Shown: one piece after another, positions 44,225 to 55,883 of the stretch
How positions within the stretch are numbered: the stretch's first letter is position 1
Layout of the letters: every line of letters starts with the position of its first letter
From: Hetaerina americana
Lineage: Eukaryota > Arthropoda > Insecta > Odonata > Calopterygidae
Assembly: GCA_022747635.1 (NCBI GenBank)
Contig: JAKTNV010000063.1
Coordinates: 2,108,001-2,172,000, forward strand
Direction of reading: 5' to 3'
DNA: 64,000 bases
Program-made: the position numbers and the translations under genes
The notes under the pieces: model-generated
What the model saw: the letters and a program-made list of their open reading frames with translations, nothing else
Database searches by the model: none
What the model was told of the DNA's origin: nothing

Positions 44225-47200
44225 TGCGCGCGCGCATGACATCATACCAGTGGGTGAAGGTTGTGGTCATGTGGGAGGCATATTGGAGCCACGCTTGGCG
44301 TCATGCTTGCCATCACCACCCCAATCGAAGGAGGCGCTCTCGAAGACTTCACCTCCGATCGCGTCATTTTTTGTCCTCTCTTGCTTCTCGAGGTTTTTGC
44401 TAGTTTTCTCTTTTACTTTCTTCAAGGCCTTCCTCGCGTCTGGAGTGCTCTGAGTGAGATTCACTTAAGCGTAACTTTCATTAATGAGTGACGTAGGCCA
44501 GCGCCATATGCGCTCAAGGCTTTCAATATTTCTGGGCGCCCGCAGGCGAAGGAAAGTAGTATTTGTTTACAAATAAAATGCTTTCGGTTGAAACAGTTTT
44601 GTCTTGTTCATAATTTCATACGATGGTCGATTTAAAACAGATATTATGCAAAATTTTCGATTTGTATTGATGTAAGTTACCCTTAAATTTGATTCGTCGC
44701 GTTCACGGAATCCCTTCCCTTTAATGGAATAGACTCCTCTCTCTTTTAATGATTTTGACGCCTGTACTATTAACCCCCTTTGCACTACGCTAGTCGAGCC
44801 ATGAAAATAAGGTGGAGTGATGGGATCCAGAAAAAAAACTCATAGTAACGTAGATAGCGAGGTTTTATGTAGCCATTATTCCTGATATTGTATTGCCATC
44901 ATTTCTTGCATCTATCTCCACCTTATTGGTTCTTAAAACTTACATTGAGACACTTTACTTTTTGTAATTCTGATTGTAAACAAATATTTCTATCAGTTTG
45001 AGTTTGATTAAAAAAAAATATATTCTTAAGCTTCTTCGTTTTCCCTTAAGTAGTCCGATTGTAATATTTGATTTGGATGTAGCTTGTATGATGTAGAATC
45101 AGCTCATGCAGAACACCCCGGGCCATCTGCCATGTATGCGCTAAAATGTTTCTTCCCCCTCGATCCAGAATGACACGCGCGTGGACGTTATAGCGATGAG
45201 TTCACGTACTCCCGTGGATCGATTAATTCGATTTATGGAGAAAGGCCTTGAACTTCGATATTTGAAAGCAGGGAATAAATCACCGGAGCGCCAAGCCGTC
45301 TTGTCGGGGGCGAATAAATTGTCTTTTGCATCGAATGGCTTCCGACGGCGCATCATTTCCACGATTAGAACACGGGAGAACATTCACGCGAGGAATATGT
45401 ACAACTTAGCTCGTTCCTTCTAAAATACGACCTGATTTGAATAAAATTTAAATTAAAATTAAAAGCAAATAGGAATTATCATTAAGGGACAATATTCAGT
45501 ATATTCCAAAAAACTTTCATACAAATCAAAGTAGAATAAAATTGGAGGTTACTGTACCTCTAATTTTTAATGAAATACCTAAAAGAATTATGAATATTAC
45601 AGCCAGTAAACGCTGTGAAAGGGAGAATAAAAGACTTACTATTATGTAGAATGGATTAGGGCTTGGAAAAAACGTGGCACCGAATGTATGTAGCTTTATA
45701 ATTGCGTACACTTTAAGCTCTCATTTTTACTTACGTTGCAAGACAGGACTGACTGGCTTAGCAGGACCAGAATTGAGCATTCCATATATGGATTTGTAAT
45801 TTATACTACTATTGTATATTAGAAACATCATATAACTATGGTATATGATAAAGATGGTACGTAATTGTACGTTGTATTGATTGTCCTAATTCTTTGTATA
45901 TCATATATGATGAAGATTACACTACAATTGTAAAAAGCCTCGGCATTATATTAGGTCCATCATGACGTGGACATTGGTATCGGTTCATTTTTTGAGTTGC
46001 TGTATGCCGTCAGCTCGTCTAGAATGTTTACGTTGATATCGTTATTGAAAAAGCACTAAATAGGCGGATGTTCTTTGCGATCCTTCTTCTCTCGTCATAT
46101 TCCTTACAAGGTGTTTTCTTCGTAATGAGGATCCCATTCCAGTTTGCTGATGGCAGCAAGCATGGCTATCTTAATACGCAAGTCTCCTCTTAAATTACAG
46201 CTTAGATTCGCGTCTGCAAGCACGTTTGGCCTTGATGCTTGCCAAAGCATTCCTACCACATTTGATCTCAACGAGATTTGTATACTTTCCTCAGCGTATT
46301 ACGGCGAATTATGTTTTAGCAATTAGTACAAAATTAAGATGACGTCGTTAGCGTAGAATGTGCTGTCATGCTAAACCCTAGCGAACACGGAATTAATGTA
46401 TCCGTTCATCTTGATATTAGTTGCTTCAAATTCTTCCCAATTAACGTCGCCATCATTATATTGATTAATTTAATCAATAATGAATAATAATGTCATTCCA
46501 ACTATATTGTTGTTACGACGATACATTCGAGGAATTTCGTGGGTCTTCGTATTTCTCGTGGAGTGCTTCATTTTCGCGTCATTGGAGACGAGGGGGTGTC
46601 TCGACCACTGGTTATTTCCCTCCCGTCGCTGGCGGAGACGTCCCCCGGCCTGGGTGGTCGCGATTCGAGCTGCGATCATGCATGTTGTACGTTGGGTGAT
46701 TTCGCGCACGCGTCGAGCGCTATTGTGTGCTGCCCCTGCGTTGCATTTGGCGCAGAAGATGGCTGGGTTCGCCGCGTGCGGTTATGTCACGGACGTGCGA
46801 CGCAGCTGTGAAGGGCGGCGGCCGGACGGCGTGCCTTCCAATTAAGGGCGGCGAAGGGACGGGAGGGAGGCGAAGGACGCGTGGGCGTGCTCCGCTGACC
46901 TCTCGGCCGGGGTGTGGGGGGGGGGGGCACGTGGGCGGGAAGCGGTGACGTCATGAGGCGATGCACCAATCGTCGTCGGCCTCGGCGCATTGTTGCTCGC
47001 CTCGCCGGCATCACGTAACAATCGATCTATTATTGGAGATAGACAACAGAAGAAGCGTCCGCGAATTTCTAATGGGTGGAATTGTATCTCCCCTTGCGTT
47101 TTTTTTGTCGGAGAAGCGCGCTGTTGAGAAAACACTGACGTAACTATTAGAGAATCGCTTGAAATGGACAGATCCCGTTGGAGAGCGACACTCACGTCGA

Positions 47201-47629
47201 CTTATGTACTTTTGTCGAGCCCTCTCCCGCCTTATTTATTCAAATTTCTGTTGATCCGATGCCTTAGTTTTTAAAATAGCATTGAAATGTACATTTATAC
47301 GTCTTGGTTTTTTTCTAGATAAGTCAGTGAAAAATACTCTACGTATACGTAGATCTATATACTTTGACAAAGTGTTTGAAGGCCTTACACCTGGAAAAAT
47401 AGCTGCGTTTAAATAAGTAAGTAAACCAAATTCCAAAGGATGCTTTATTTTTCGAGTAATGGTAAGAAATTATCGAGAAATTGAGCGGATGACAGTTTAT
47501 TTAGGTATAAATAAAATAATTGGTTGTATCGTCAAGGACCGTCGTACGATAGTTGTTTAATATTTTTAAAACAATTTTTGCTTCGGATTTGCTGAATCAG
47601 ATCGCAGGCCGCGTAGAGGAACTAAATTT
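44223..47629. other. Unannotated stretch with GC-rich block
   Basis: No gene or repeat family recognised. 46,600-47,010 is GC-rich with a run of twelve G at 46,916-46,927. The frames at 45,141-45,423 on both strands lack recognisable features. Confidence 0.4.
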
Positions 47630-47930
47630 GTAAAACCTTGTTCCGATAAACTTAGTAGCAACTAGGCTGGGAATTACTCAATAGAGCGAAGGTTAAATTA
47701 CAGATTGAAGCTCTTGCATTAATTGGAAGGAGGTCTCTTTATCAGTGATGTTGAAAATGCATTATTACCACCATCGTACTACGGTAGGACTAAGGTAGTT
47801 CATGCAAATGAAATGAGAGAGATTAAGGGTAGAACGGATAGATTTAAGATGTCATTTTTCCACGAAAAATAGGGGATCATAATACTTGTAGCATGGTTCG
47901 ACCGCGGTAGGGTCATATTTGGCTAACTGC
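47630..47930 (+). mobile_element. CR1-like LINE family 2, 3' fragment
   Basis: It matches 5,400-5,745 closely (CGATAAACTTAGTAGCA, AGCGAAGGTTAAATTACAG, GGTTCGACCGCGGTAGGGTC). It stops before the terminal stem-loop, so its 3' end is lost. Non-coding by decay. Confidence 0.72.
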
Positions 47931-48160
47931 TCACGTGAAAAAGTATCGCATATGGAGGCATAAAATTGTTCCCAAATGAAGTTTCATCTCTTTATTATTG
48001 TTAAACTCGAGCCTTAGACTGAATTTATGAAGTTTCTTTACTTAATGAGTGCTCCCGCGTGAAAGATTTGGAACTACTCTCTGAATTAATAGCCACTGGC
48101 CAAGTGCCCTATTTCCTCGAGAATAATACCCCACTTGTTCTGCGACGCTCGCGGAAGGTA

Positions 48161-49102
48161 CGAGTGTAGACTGAAAAGTACTGCACGCGTGCTCGTAGAC
48201 CACAAACAAAAACAAATGGCAAGATGGGGCAGAAAGCTTATTAAAGTACAGTTCTTTAGTGTTTCGAAATAATATATATTTATTTTTCAACATAATCACC
48301 GTTAGAGCTAACACATTTCTACCAACATTTAGCAAGTTAATTCATTCCGTCATTGAAAAACTCTTCCGACTTTTCTCGAATCCTGGACTTGACAGCTGCC
48401 TTCACCTCATCGTCCGAGGTGTAATGATTGCCCTTGAGGTGTCTCTTGAGTTGAGTGTAAAATTAAAAATCCCCAGGCGCAAGATCGGAGGAATGAGGAG
48501 GGTGTGGAATCGGTTAAAATTTCAGGTTTCGCAGAGCCTCTCCAGTTGCGCGCGAGGTGTGTGGACGAGCGTCGTCAAATTGCACGATTATTGGCGCCAG
48601 GCTGCCTTTAACACGACAAACTTCTTCCTTGGATATTCCAACATGGTATGCGATAGGCTTTTGAGTGATTCGCCGGTCATTTTGAATCAAATCTTCGAGG
48701 AGTTTGCGATGTTTTTCGTCTGTGGCAGTGATCAGACGTTCGCTTCATGTTTCAACAGCAATTATGGCTTTTCCATGCTCGCAACCACGAAATTTTACTA
48801 CCCATCGATTTACAGTAGACCTATCAACAGAATCGTCACCATAAAACAGCCTTTAAACGACGATGAATCTGAGTGGGTGTCACTTATTAAGTCACGCTGT
48901 TTAACTTGCGTTGACACAGCACTAGAACACGTCTCCATACTTCCGCTTCTCAAAAAAACACGGGATGAATGTAACCACGTAAAAACCTGCGCATGCGTGT
49001 TGATGGAGGAATGTTACTTCCATATGCCACCAGGAGTACCTCTGAAGGTCATTTTGTTTTTGGTCTACAAGCCTATGTGCATTAGGCTTCAGCCTACCCT
49101 CC
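48161..49102 (-). mobile_element. Mariner-like element, internally deleted, flanked by TA
   Basis: The terminal inverted repeats CGAGTGTAGACTGAAAAGTA (left) and its imperfect counterpart GGAGGGTAGGCTGAAGCCTA (right, reverse complement) are each flanked by the dinucleotide TA (48,159-48,160 and 49,103-49,104). The inside, read on the minus strand, is a mariner transposase. It has an N-terminal HTH-like part (VNRWVVKFRG), then after a gap FDDARPHTSRATGEALRNL and HSSDLAPGDF. The spacing between the last two catalytic Asp residues is 34 (D34D). The segment with the first Asp (GDETW-type) is missing and stop codons are present, so the element is defective. An open frame on the + strand at 48,259-49,203 is only its antisense shadow. 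Confidence 0.88.
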
Positions 49103-49389
49103 TATGTCGATGTGCTTGCAGTGCTGCTGAGGGCAGTTGCTTGTGGTACACATTCGTTAATGGAGCACTTCGATTGCTTGCTTTGCTGCCAAAGAGCCGA
49201 TAAATCGAAGCCTACAGGAGGGTGGGGCTGTGCTAATGGAAGAAAAAAATCGATGCGCCATGCAAGTGGCTAGGTGTGTTGGACGGAATATGACTGCCCC
49301 TTTTATTTTTCGTGAACGGCGCAGTGTTATTCACGGAGCCGCGCTATCGTGTGTGGATTAACGTTTCCCGGCGGTGTGCATTATTATTT

Positions 49390-49404
49390 GGTTGCTAAGC
49401 AACC
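49390..49404. promoter_or_regulatory. Palindromic RFX X-box-like site
   Basis: GGTTGCTAAGCAACC is a 15-bp palindrome (one central base) that fits the X-box consensus RYYNYY-N(1-3)-RRNRAC bound by RFX factors. It sits in a short GC-rich, apparently non-repetitive stretch (about 49,260-49,440) between two mobile elements. Function is inferred from the motif only. Confidence 0.45.
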
Positions 49405-49558
49405 GTTATCGTCCCGTCGCCCCTTCGGAAAGCCCGACATAAGGATTATATCCCATGAGCTGAGGTAAGGGATTTTCCAATTTGAAAGGCTAGGGACTAA
49501 TTTTAACTACTTCCCGTATTGTAGTCACCATTCATATGCATTTTTTGTCAGTAATTTT

Positions 49559-50245
49559 ACATCTACATCTACTGCATACCCCGCTAGAGCGTGTGGTGGG
49601 GGTGTTAGGGCACCACCCGTAATTAAGAAAAAAAAACCGCATGCAAAAACCGCGAAACAGTCCACAAACAAAACATGCCAAATGCCATTAATGCTAAAAC
49701 CCTTACAACCCAAACACATGCAAACATACAAAATACCGACAAACATACACATGCACCTACAAATATGTATACTAGATGTATTTGCCATGTTCAATTTTGT
49801 TACGACTTCTAAATTAAATGATTTTAATGTTTCTAAAATGACTTAGGTTTCTTGCTATTAGGATTCCTGATCCGGGGAAGGAATGGGTATTTGTCTGTAT
49901 ATGTACTGGAATCCATCTCCCCTATTTTATCTTTGTGGTCTGATCTATCCAAGTAGTAACGGGCCATAATAATTCCTTCAGTGTCGTTGTTAAACTCGTT
50001 TGTTCTAAACCTTTCTAAAAGTCTGTCTCGCTTGTTCTCTTCGTATCTCTAGTGGCTCCCAGTCTAAATCCCCTATAATAATAAGAGACCTGTCACACTT
50101 AATTAAGACAATGGCACGATTCTTTTGATGTGGTTTCAATCCCACTGCTTTTTTGTATTTTAAATAATCATTTACAATGTCAGGCCTAAGTTTTAAATGC
50201 GTAATTGTGAGAACTATTTCGAGTCCGCGGTGCAACTTGTGGAAA
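49559..50245 (-). mobile_element. CR1-like LINE family 1, decayed 3' fragment
   Basis: The left end has the same ACATCTACATCTAC tail and stem-loop (CATACCCCGCTAGAGCGTG, 49,577 on) as the intact element at 8,516. The 3' UTR contains the same GCATGCAAAAA-type stretch. Minus-strand frame 50,005-50,235 still reads IGDLDWEPLEIRREQARQTF, matching DLGWESLAERRFNARLKLL of the intact copy. Frameshifts separate the parts. Confidence 0.72.
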
Positions 50246-50630
50246 ATGAAATTTGGGCGCCCCGTTATCCTTTCTCGCAGTCCATGAATGCTTTTCCTTG
50301 ACTCACGTCTGGCCTGCCTCTGCTCCCTCTCTTTATCCTTCGTTAATCACGGGAGAGATGCCGTCTCACCGTCACTAGTGGACCACGTGCGATGCACTTG
50401 AGTCTTATTTTAGACGATGGACTAACTGGCTGGCGCCCGCACTCACGGGCGTTTAACTCGTAGTTCCGCGTAAAATTTGACGTATTTTCTCTATTTCAGT
50501 GCTGTAGAAGTTGGCACTGCATTATCTTGTTTACATCTAGATATTTCACACAACGATGCTACGAGTATTAGTTTTTCCGCTTTCATATGTATGCTTTAAT
50601 TATCTAGATCTCACATTTAAAGAGTTAACA
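50246..50630. other. Unannotated stretch
   Basis: No gene or repeat family recognised. Confidence 0.4.
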
Positions 50631-50926
50631 CGAGTGTAGGCTGAAAACTAATGCACACATGCTTCTACAACTCGGATAAAATGGCCTTCAGAGGTACTCC
50701 TGGTGGCATGTGGGAGTAACATTCCACCTCAACACGCATTCGCGGGTTTGAGGCCGTTACATTCATCCAGTGTATTTTGAGAAGCGGAAGTATGATGTGT
50801 TCTAGTGCTATGTCAAAGTTGTGTGTTGAGGGGGATGTTACTTCCACATGCCACCAGGAGTGCTTCTGAAGGTCCTTTTGTTTGTGGTCTACAAATATTT
50901 GTGCATTAGTTTTCAGCCTTTCCTCG
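50631..50926. mobile_element. Mariner MITE made of two inverted 5' ends
   Basis: Both ends, read inward, give the 5' end of the local mariner: CGAGTGTAGGCTGAAAACTA at the left and CGAGGAAAGGCTGAAAACTA at the right. Each is followed by the CTTCAGAGGTACTCCTGGTG-like block for about 100 bp. The left arm goes on to AGAAGCGGAAGTATG and AGTGCTATGTCAA, where it meets the right arm. TA follows the right end; the left neighbour is CA, probably a decayed TA. Confidence 0.82.
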
Positions 50927-50928
50927 TA

Positions 50929-53593
50929 TGACGCGGCACCAGCCGTACCACGCGTGGCCACGGTTTTACTCCGCCCTCCCTTGCTTAATTATGCCTCCTC
51001 GAGATAAACAATGGACCTTTCGACTTTGATTTGTTTTACGTATTCCTGTCTGCATCACGTCTCCTATTCCCGGTTTCGTCGTTTGGTCCGCGCCCAATTT
51101 AAACCAAACGAAAGAAGCATGCCTGGTTGGTTGGTTGGTATCCCAGGCGGGAGTCCTGTCTCTTCTCGACCCTCCATTTCGTCTGCGTAGAGGGTTCAGT
51201 GCGCCTCAGGCCGCCTCCCAAGTCGTTTCCAACCGGAGGCAAGCATTATTCACTCCTAATCGAAAAAAATAAAGGGCACACATCCTTGCTACCTTAAATA
51301 ATTTTAATTTGCGGAGCGTGCGTATTTGGAAGACAGCACTTGGCAGTTCTTGAGATATGGTCCCATTGTAACTTCGCTTTCTTGGCCGTTTGCCGAACGT
51401 CTTTGGCTACCGCCTAGAATGACGTCAACCTTAGAAAATGGTTTTCCTCTGGCTTTGATTATGATAGCATTTTTGACGGCGTTAAAAGTTCTCGGGATTC
51501 GATTCAGACGGTGATCTCACATCTCGATGAGATCTCGTGGTGGCTGAGACCTCGCATGGATGGACTGAATGCAAACCCTTTCCTGCAATAAAAGACAATT
51601 CCTTGCTGAAGTTGGTCACTTGGTGAACGAAGTACTTGTATATGAGTACTTTTGCACGTATAATTCCTTAGGAGTGTGTTAAAACCTGTATAAAACTGAG
51701 ACGGCAGGTTCTATACCGATGACCAAAGACCGCTACATCAGTATATGTATTTTTCAATTTCACCGTAGAATAGGTACTTCCCTTCTCGATATGGTTTCAT
51801 ACTCCAATCATGGTGTAGTCGACGTTTCTTCTTCCAGAGTAGTTTATACATGTATCTCGAATTAATATGGTGGTTATCTCGCTGATGACTAGAAAAGCCA
51901 AATGTCGAACAATCCTCGGTAACGTTCGATGGCGTGACTAAACTATCGCGGGTGACCGTGTTCCCAAAACATTTCATACGATATGCAAATACATGACATT
52001 TGCGTGAAATCTAAGGGCCAAAAATTGCTAATTCATCCTATACGGTGTTTTTGCTCGCGAGTTTTGGTGTGTTTTATCAGTCTTTGGTGAGCCTCACTCG
52101 TGTGGTGAAAGACCAAATCGACCAAAACCAGTATTGAGTCTGGGTAGACCAAGGTCGCTTCGTTCAGACGTCATTCTTAAGGTGTGTTTCGATGATGTTA
52201 CCGTCTTCTTGGTGAGCTTCAATCTCCGTTTCCAAGTTCCGAACGAGAAGTGAGAGTGACATCTCGGGAGACATTTCAAGGTGTGTATTAGCTAGTTTCT
52301 CTTGTAACTCTGTTCTGCTCTCAGTAACCCGCCAGTTTGTTATTCTTCGTCTGTCGGCAAAATAAGTTTAGTCTGACCCCAGCTGTGTAAGTGCAATGTG
52401 TTTCGACGCTAGAATTTTTGTTATATTTATGCATTGTAACAATCCATAGAAAAAGGATTTTATCTGCCAGTGTTCTGTCATAGGTCAAGTGGAAATTCCT
52501 GTATAATTTCATTCTCTTCTATGAATTATGCTGAAAAAATCGTTCATATTCAGCAAAGGTCGAGGAGGAGATTTTCAAGTGTTATGTGTACATAGTGTTT
52601 ATAAGTTCATGAATGCGTTTTAAATCCGTAATTTTCCTACTCACACAGCAATGAGTTTAAAAACAAACCCTAATCTCGATGTCTCAAGCTTAATCCATTG
52701 AGGATTCAGTCTAAATAATTTTCAAGAATTTGCCGTGATGTTCCGTGTGATTACGTACGGATATTTTCCCTCTCATGCTAACCTGGGTTTCGGAGCATCA
52801 GAGTTTCGAGTTTTCTGTTTCCAGTCGATTACTTTTCGTTGTAATTTGTGCGAAAATGTTGCTTTCGGCGTTGTGATTCCAGCAAAAGCCTGCCATTCCA
52901 AAGTACTCGCGGAAATAATGGCCGGATGTCGTATCCAGGGTGGATCTTTGGAGAAGAAGCTTGCTATGTTCCGGTTATATTTGACATTTTTCTCCAGTAA
53001 TCCAGTACAGATTTATTTTATCCTCCCTTAAATAACAAGTGTTGACTCAGTTTCCCTCGTTAGTAATTTTGCAATGGTCCACTGAAACGATGAACGCTTA
53101 AAAAAAAGTCTTTACGTCTTCTGCTGGGAATGTTACCCCTTTTTCAATGAGTGCGGCTGCAAAAACGTTTCTTGTTAAAAAGTTATGTGTATGTCATAGG
53201 CTATTTAAGGAGAGATATCTTCTCTATGAGTGATTGTTAATAGATTAATCATTTCCGTGTTCATTTTTCTTATGGGGCAGTAAATTCAGATATTACCTTT
53301 CCTTCTGCCCATACCATGACCGATGACATTTAACCCAAACCGAACCGGTCGAATATGCCTCCCTAGACCAAATTTAAAATTAATTAATACTCGATTTAAG
53401 ATTTTTTTTGTTCGGCGAATATCAGATAACAACATCCTTGGGAACCGAAACGTCAGACCAATTGGCAGCTTGTCTGCTCCGAGTTTTGACGAATATTATT
53501 GCTCGCAATTCGGGAAGATTTGGTATTTCAAGTTGCCTGTTGTCACTGTCGAGAGCGAGACATTTTTAACCACCCACCGATCTGCTCTCTTTC
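50929..53593. other. Unannotated stretch
   Basis: No gene or repeat family recognised in 2.7 kb. Open frames are short. Confidence 0.4.
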
Positions 53594-54016
53594 AGCTCTT
53601 ACTTCCAATGGCCTCGGTACACTGATCAGTCAGCCTTAATTGGTATATAAGTTTATATGTAATTGAATGACATTATTAACTCAAGTGCCGTTTATTTCTC
53701 ATACAAATATTTATAGGAAGGGGAGAAACCTCACTGGCGTTCCGTCGCTAACGAAATGGTTTTAGTATCTCAGCATGCTTTCCATTAGTCGCATTTATGC
53801 AATTTCACTCCATACCCTCCGCGAATATACGAGTGTAGGCTGAAAACTAATTCACACATGGTTGTACGCCATAAATAAAATGACTTTCAGAAGCACTCCT
53901 GGTGGCATGTGGAAGTAACATCAACACGCATGCGCATGTTTGAGGTCGTTACATTCATCTAGTGTTTTTTGAGAAGCGGAAGTATGGAGACGTTTTCTGG
54001 TTCTACAGTATGTCAA
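53594..54016. repeat. Left arm of a ~420-bp inverted duplication
   Basis: 53,594-53,829 is non-mariner flank and 53,830-54,016 is the 5' end of a mariner copy. The same order occurs in reverse complement at 55,358-55,775, with high identity over the whole length, including TCGCATTTATGCAATTTCAC and GGCCTCGGTACACTGATCAG. Confidence 0.9.
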
Positions 54017-54315
54017 CGCGAGTTAAACAGCATGACCTAATAAATGACTCCTCCTGGGATTCATCGTGGTTTAAAGGCTGTTTATGGTGACAATGCTGTT
54101 GATAGGTCTACTGCAAATTGATGGGTTGTAAAATTTCGTGGTTGGGAGCCTGGAAAAGCCATAATTGTTGATGAAACACGCAGCGGACGTCCGATCAATG
54201 CCACAGACGATAAACATCGCAAACTCGTCGAAGATTTGATTGCAAATGACCTCTTATATTGTTCTAGGTGAGAAATTGAGCACTTTCTCGGTGTCACTAT
54301 TGTATGTATAGGTTA
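53830..54315 (+). mobile_element. Mariner-like element, 5' half only
   Basis: It starts after TA (53,828-53,829) with CGAGTGTAGGCTGAAAACTA. It contains the start of the transposase (homologous to the minus strand of 48,650-49,000: GATGGGTTGTAAAATTTCGTGG, CGCAAACTCGTCGAAG) and continues a little further, to about 54,315. No 3' end was found. Frameshifted. Confidence 0.8.
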
Positions 54316-55115
54316 AACCTCCGCAGTCCCATTTTCCAATTAGCAGTGGCTGGAACAGCGTTCGTCAGCTATTCATTCGCTGAATGATCCGTGAAAGCGA
54401 GATAATGTCGTCATTAATTTGGGCATACAATACAGGTATATACCTGATACAGATATACCTGTATATTCTAAAATGTATTGTTTGCCCGGATTTATATTTT
54501 TGCGTGGGTCTTTTGAACTCCCATCGAAATATATTGACGCCGTCTCTAAATCCAAACTCCAATACTTGTTGGAACTCCTGTGATGTTAATATTTCAGGCG
54601 AGCGTTATGTGGCCTCATGATAGCGATAAGTCGACACAGCCGGAGTCGTTTCCCGTCCGAAAACAGCTCCGACATTTAACTCCGTGTTCTCCTTCTCGCA
54701 TCTCTTTCTCATTACGGAGATCACTCCGCGGTTTGCCGAAGCCCAATGAAAAATAGATTCAATCTTAAACCGCCGGCAAGAGGATCCGCCGCCAGGGTTT
54801 CTTTTTGTGGCGTCGGTGAGGATGAATGGCGGTTCTCTCGCGATGTTTTCCGGAAAAGGGTTCTCTCCCTCTCCTGTCATATGGCGCGAGCGGTCCCGGT
54901 GGGAAGGGTAGTTGTTCCGGCGCGTCGGGGGAGATTATTATGTGCGTGGGTGGGTGGGTGGAGGAGGAAGGCCTGGCCTCGGAGGGTGAGGGGGGACACG
55001 GCGTGGTCGCTGTAGACGGGATCTATTTATGATCGGCGGGCCAGGCAGCGATGTTTTCCGGAAGGGCTTTTAAAAGGGTGCTTGTCTATATCTGTGTTTG
55101 GGGAAGAGAGGTTAG

Positions 55116-55147
<32 letters not shown>

Positions 55148-55346
55148 GTGGGTGGTTGTAAGGTCTTGATTTCACCCGAATCGCCGACTTGTGTATGGAT
55201 TCTGTCTCCTTCGAGATTGATGTGTTAATCACATTATACAAACGTTCCTTTATTATTTATTATTATTATTCATGTGTATGCAGTTAAATCGTGGTGAAGT
55301 ACATGGCTGGTGAAATTGTCGCATGTACTTTCGTGATTCCTAACTA
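54316..55346. other. Unannotated stretch with GC-rich block
   Basis: 54,600-55,090 is GC-rich with several open frames but no family features. A (TG)n tract follows and is listed separately. Confidence 0.4.
55116..55145. repeat. (TG)n microsatellite
   Basis: Fifteen TG units. Confidence 0.97.
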
Positions 55347-55881
55347 CGAGGGTAGGCTTGACATAGCACAAGAACACGTCTCCATACTTCCGCTTCTCAA
55401 AAAACACTAGATGAATGTAACGACCTCAAACATGCGCATGCGTGTTGATGTTACTTCCACATGCCACCAGGAGTGCTTCTGAAAGTCATTTTATTTATGG
55501 TGTACAACCATGTGTGAATTAGTTTTCAGCCTACACTCGTATATTCGCGGAGGGTATGGAGTGAAATTGCATAAATGCGACTAATGGAAAGCATGCTGAG
55601 ATACTAAAACCATTTCGTTAGCGACGGAACGCCAGTGAGGTTTCTCCCCTTCCTATAAATATTTGTATGAGAAATAAACGGCACTTGAGTTAATAATGTC
55701 ATTCAAGTACATATAAACTTATATACCAATTAAGGCTGACTGATCAGTGTACCGAGGCCATTGGAAGTAAGAGCTGCGTGTTGAGGGGGAATGTTACTTC
55801 CACGTTTCACCAAGAGAGCTTCTGAAGGTAATTTTTTTGTGGTCTACAAGCATGTGTGCATTATTTTTCAGCCTACCCCCG
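55347..55881. mobile_element. Composite mariner-derived element carrying captured flank
   Basis: TA dinucleotides flank both ends (55,345-55,346 and 55,882-55,883). Ends read inward as CGAGGGTAGGCT and CGGGGGTAGGCTG. From the left: a ~190-bp MITE (55,347-55,537, both ends mariner termini), then ~235 bp of non-mariner DNA (55,540-55,775) that is the reverse complement of the left flank of the mariner copy at 53,830, then a ~106-bp mariner 5' end (55,776-55,881). Confidence 0.82.
55358..55775. repeat. Right arm of the ~420-bp inverted duplication
   Basis: Reverse complement of 53,594-54,016. The arms are separated by about 1.3 kb. At the outer junction they share only AGCT before diverging. 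Confidence 0.9.
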
Positions 55882-55883
55882 TA

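Noticed and set aside
46480..47195. Overlapping frames up to 121 codons
   Set aside because: Same as above; composition effect.
48259..49203. A 314-codon open frame on the + strand
   Set aside because: It is the antisense of a mariner copy whose transposase motifs are on the minus strand.
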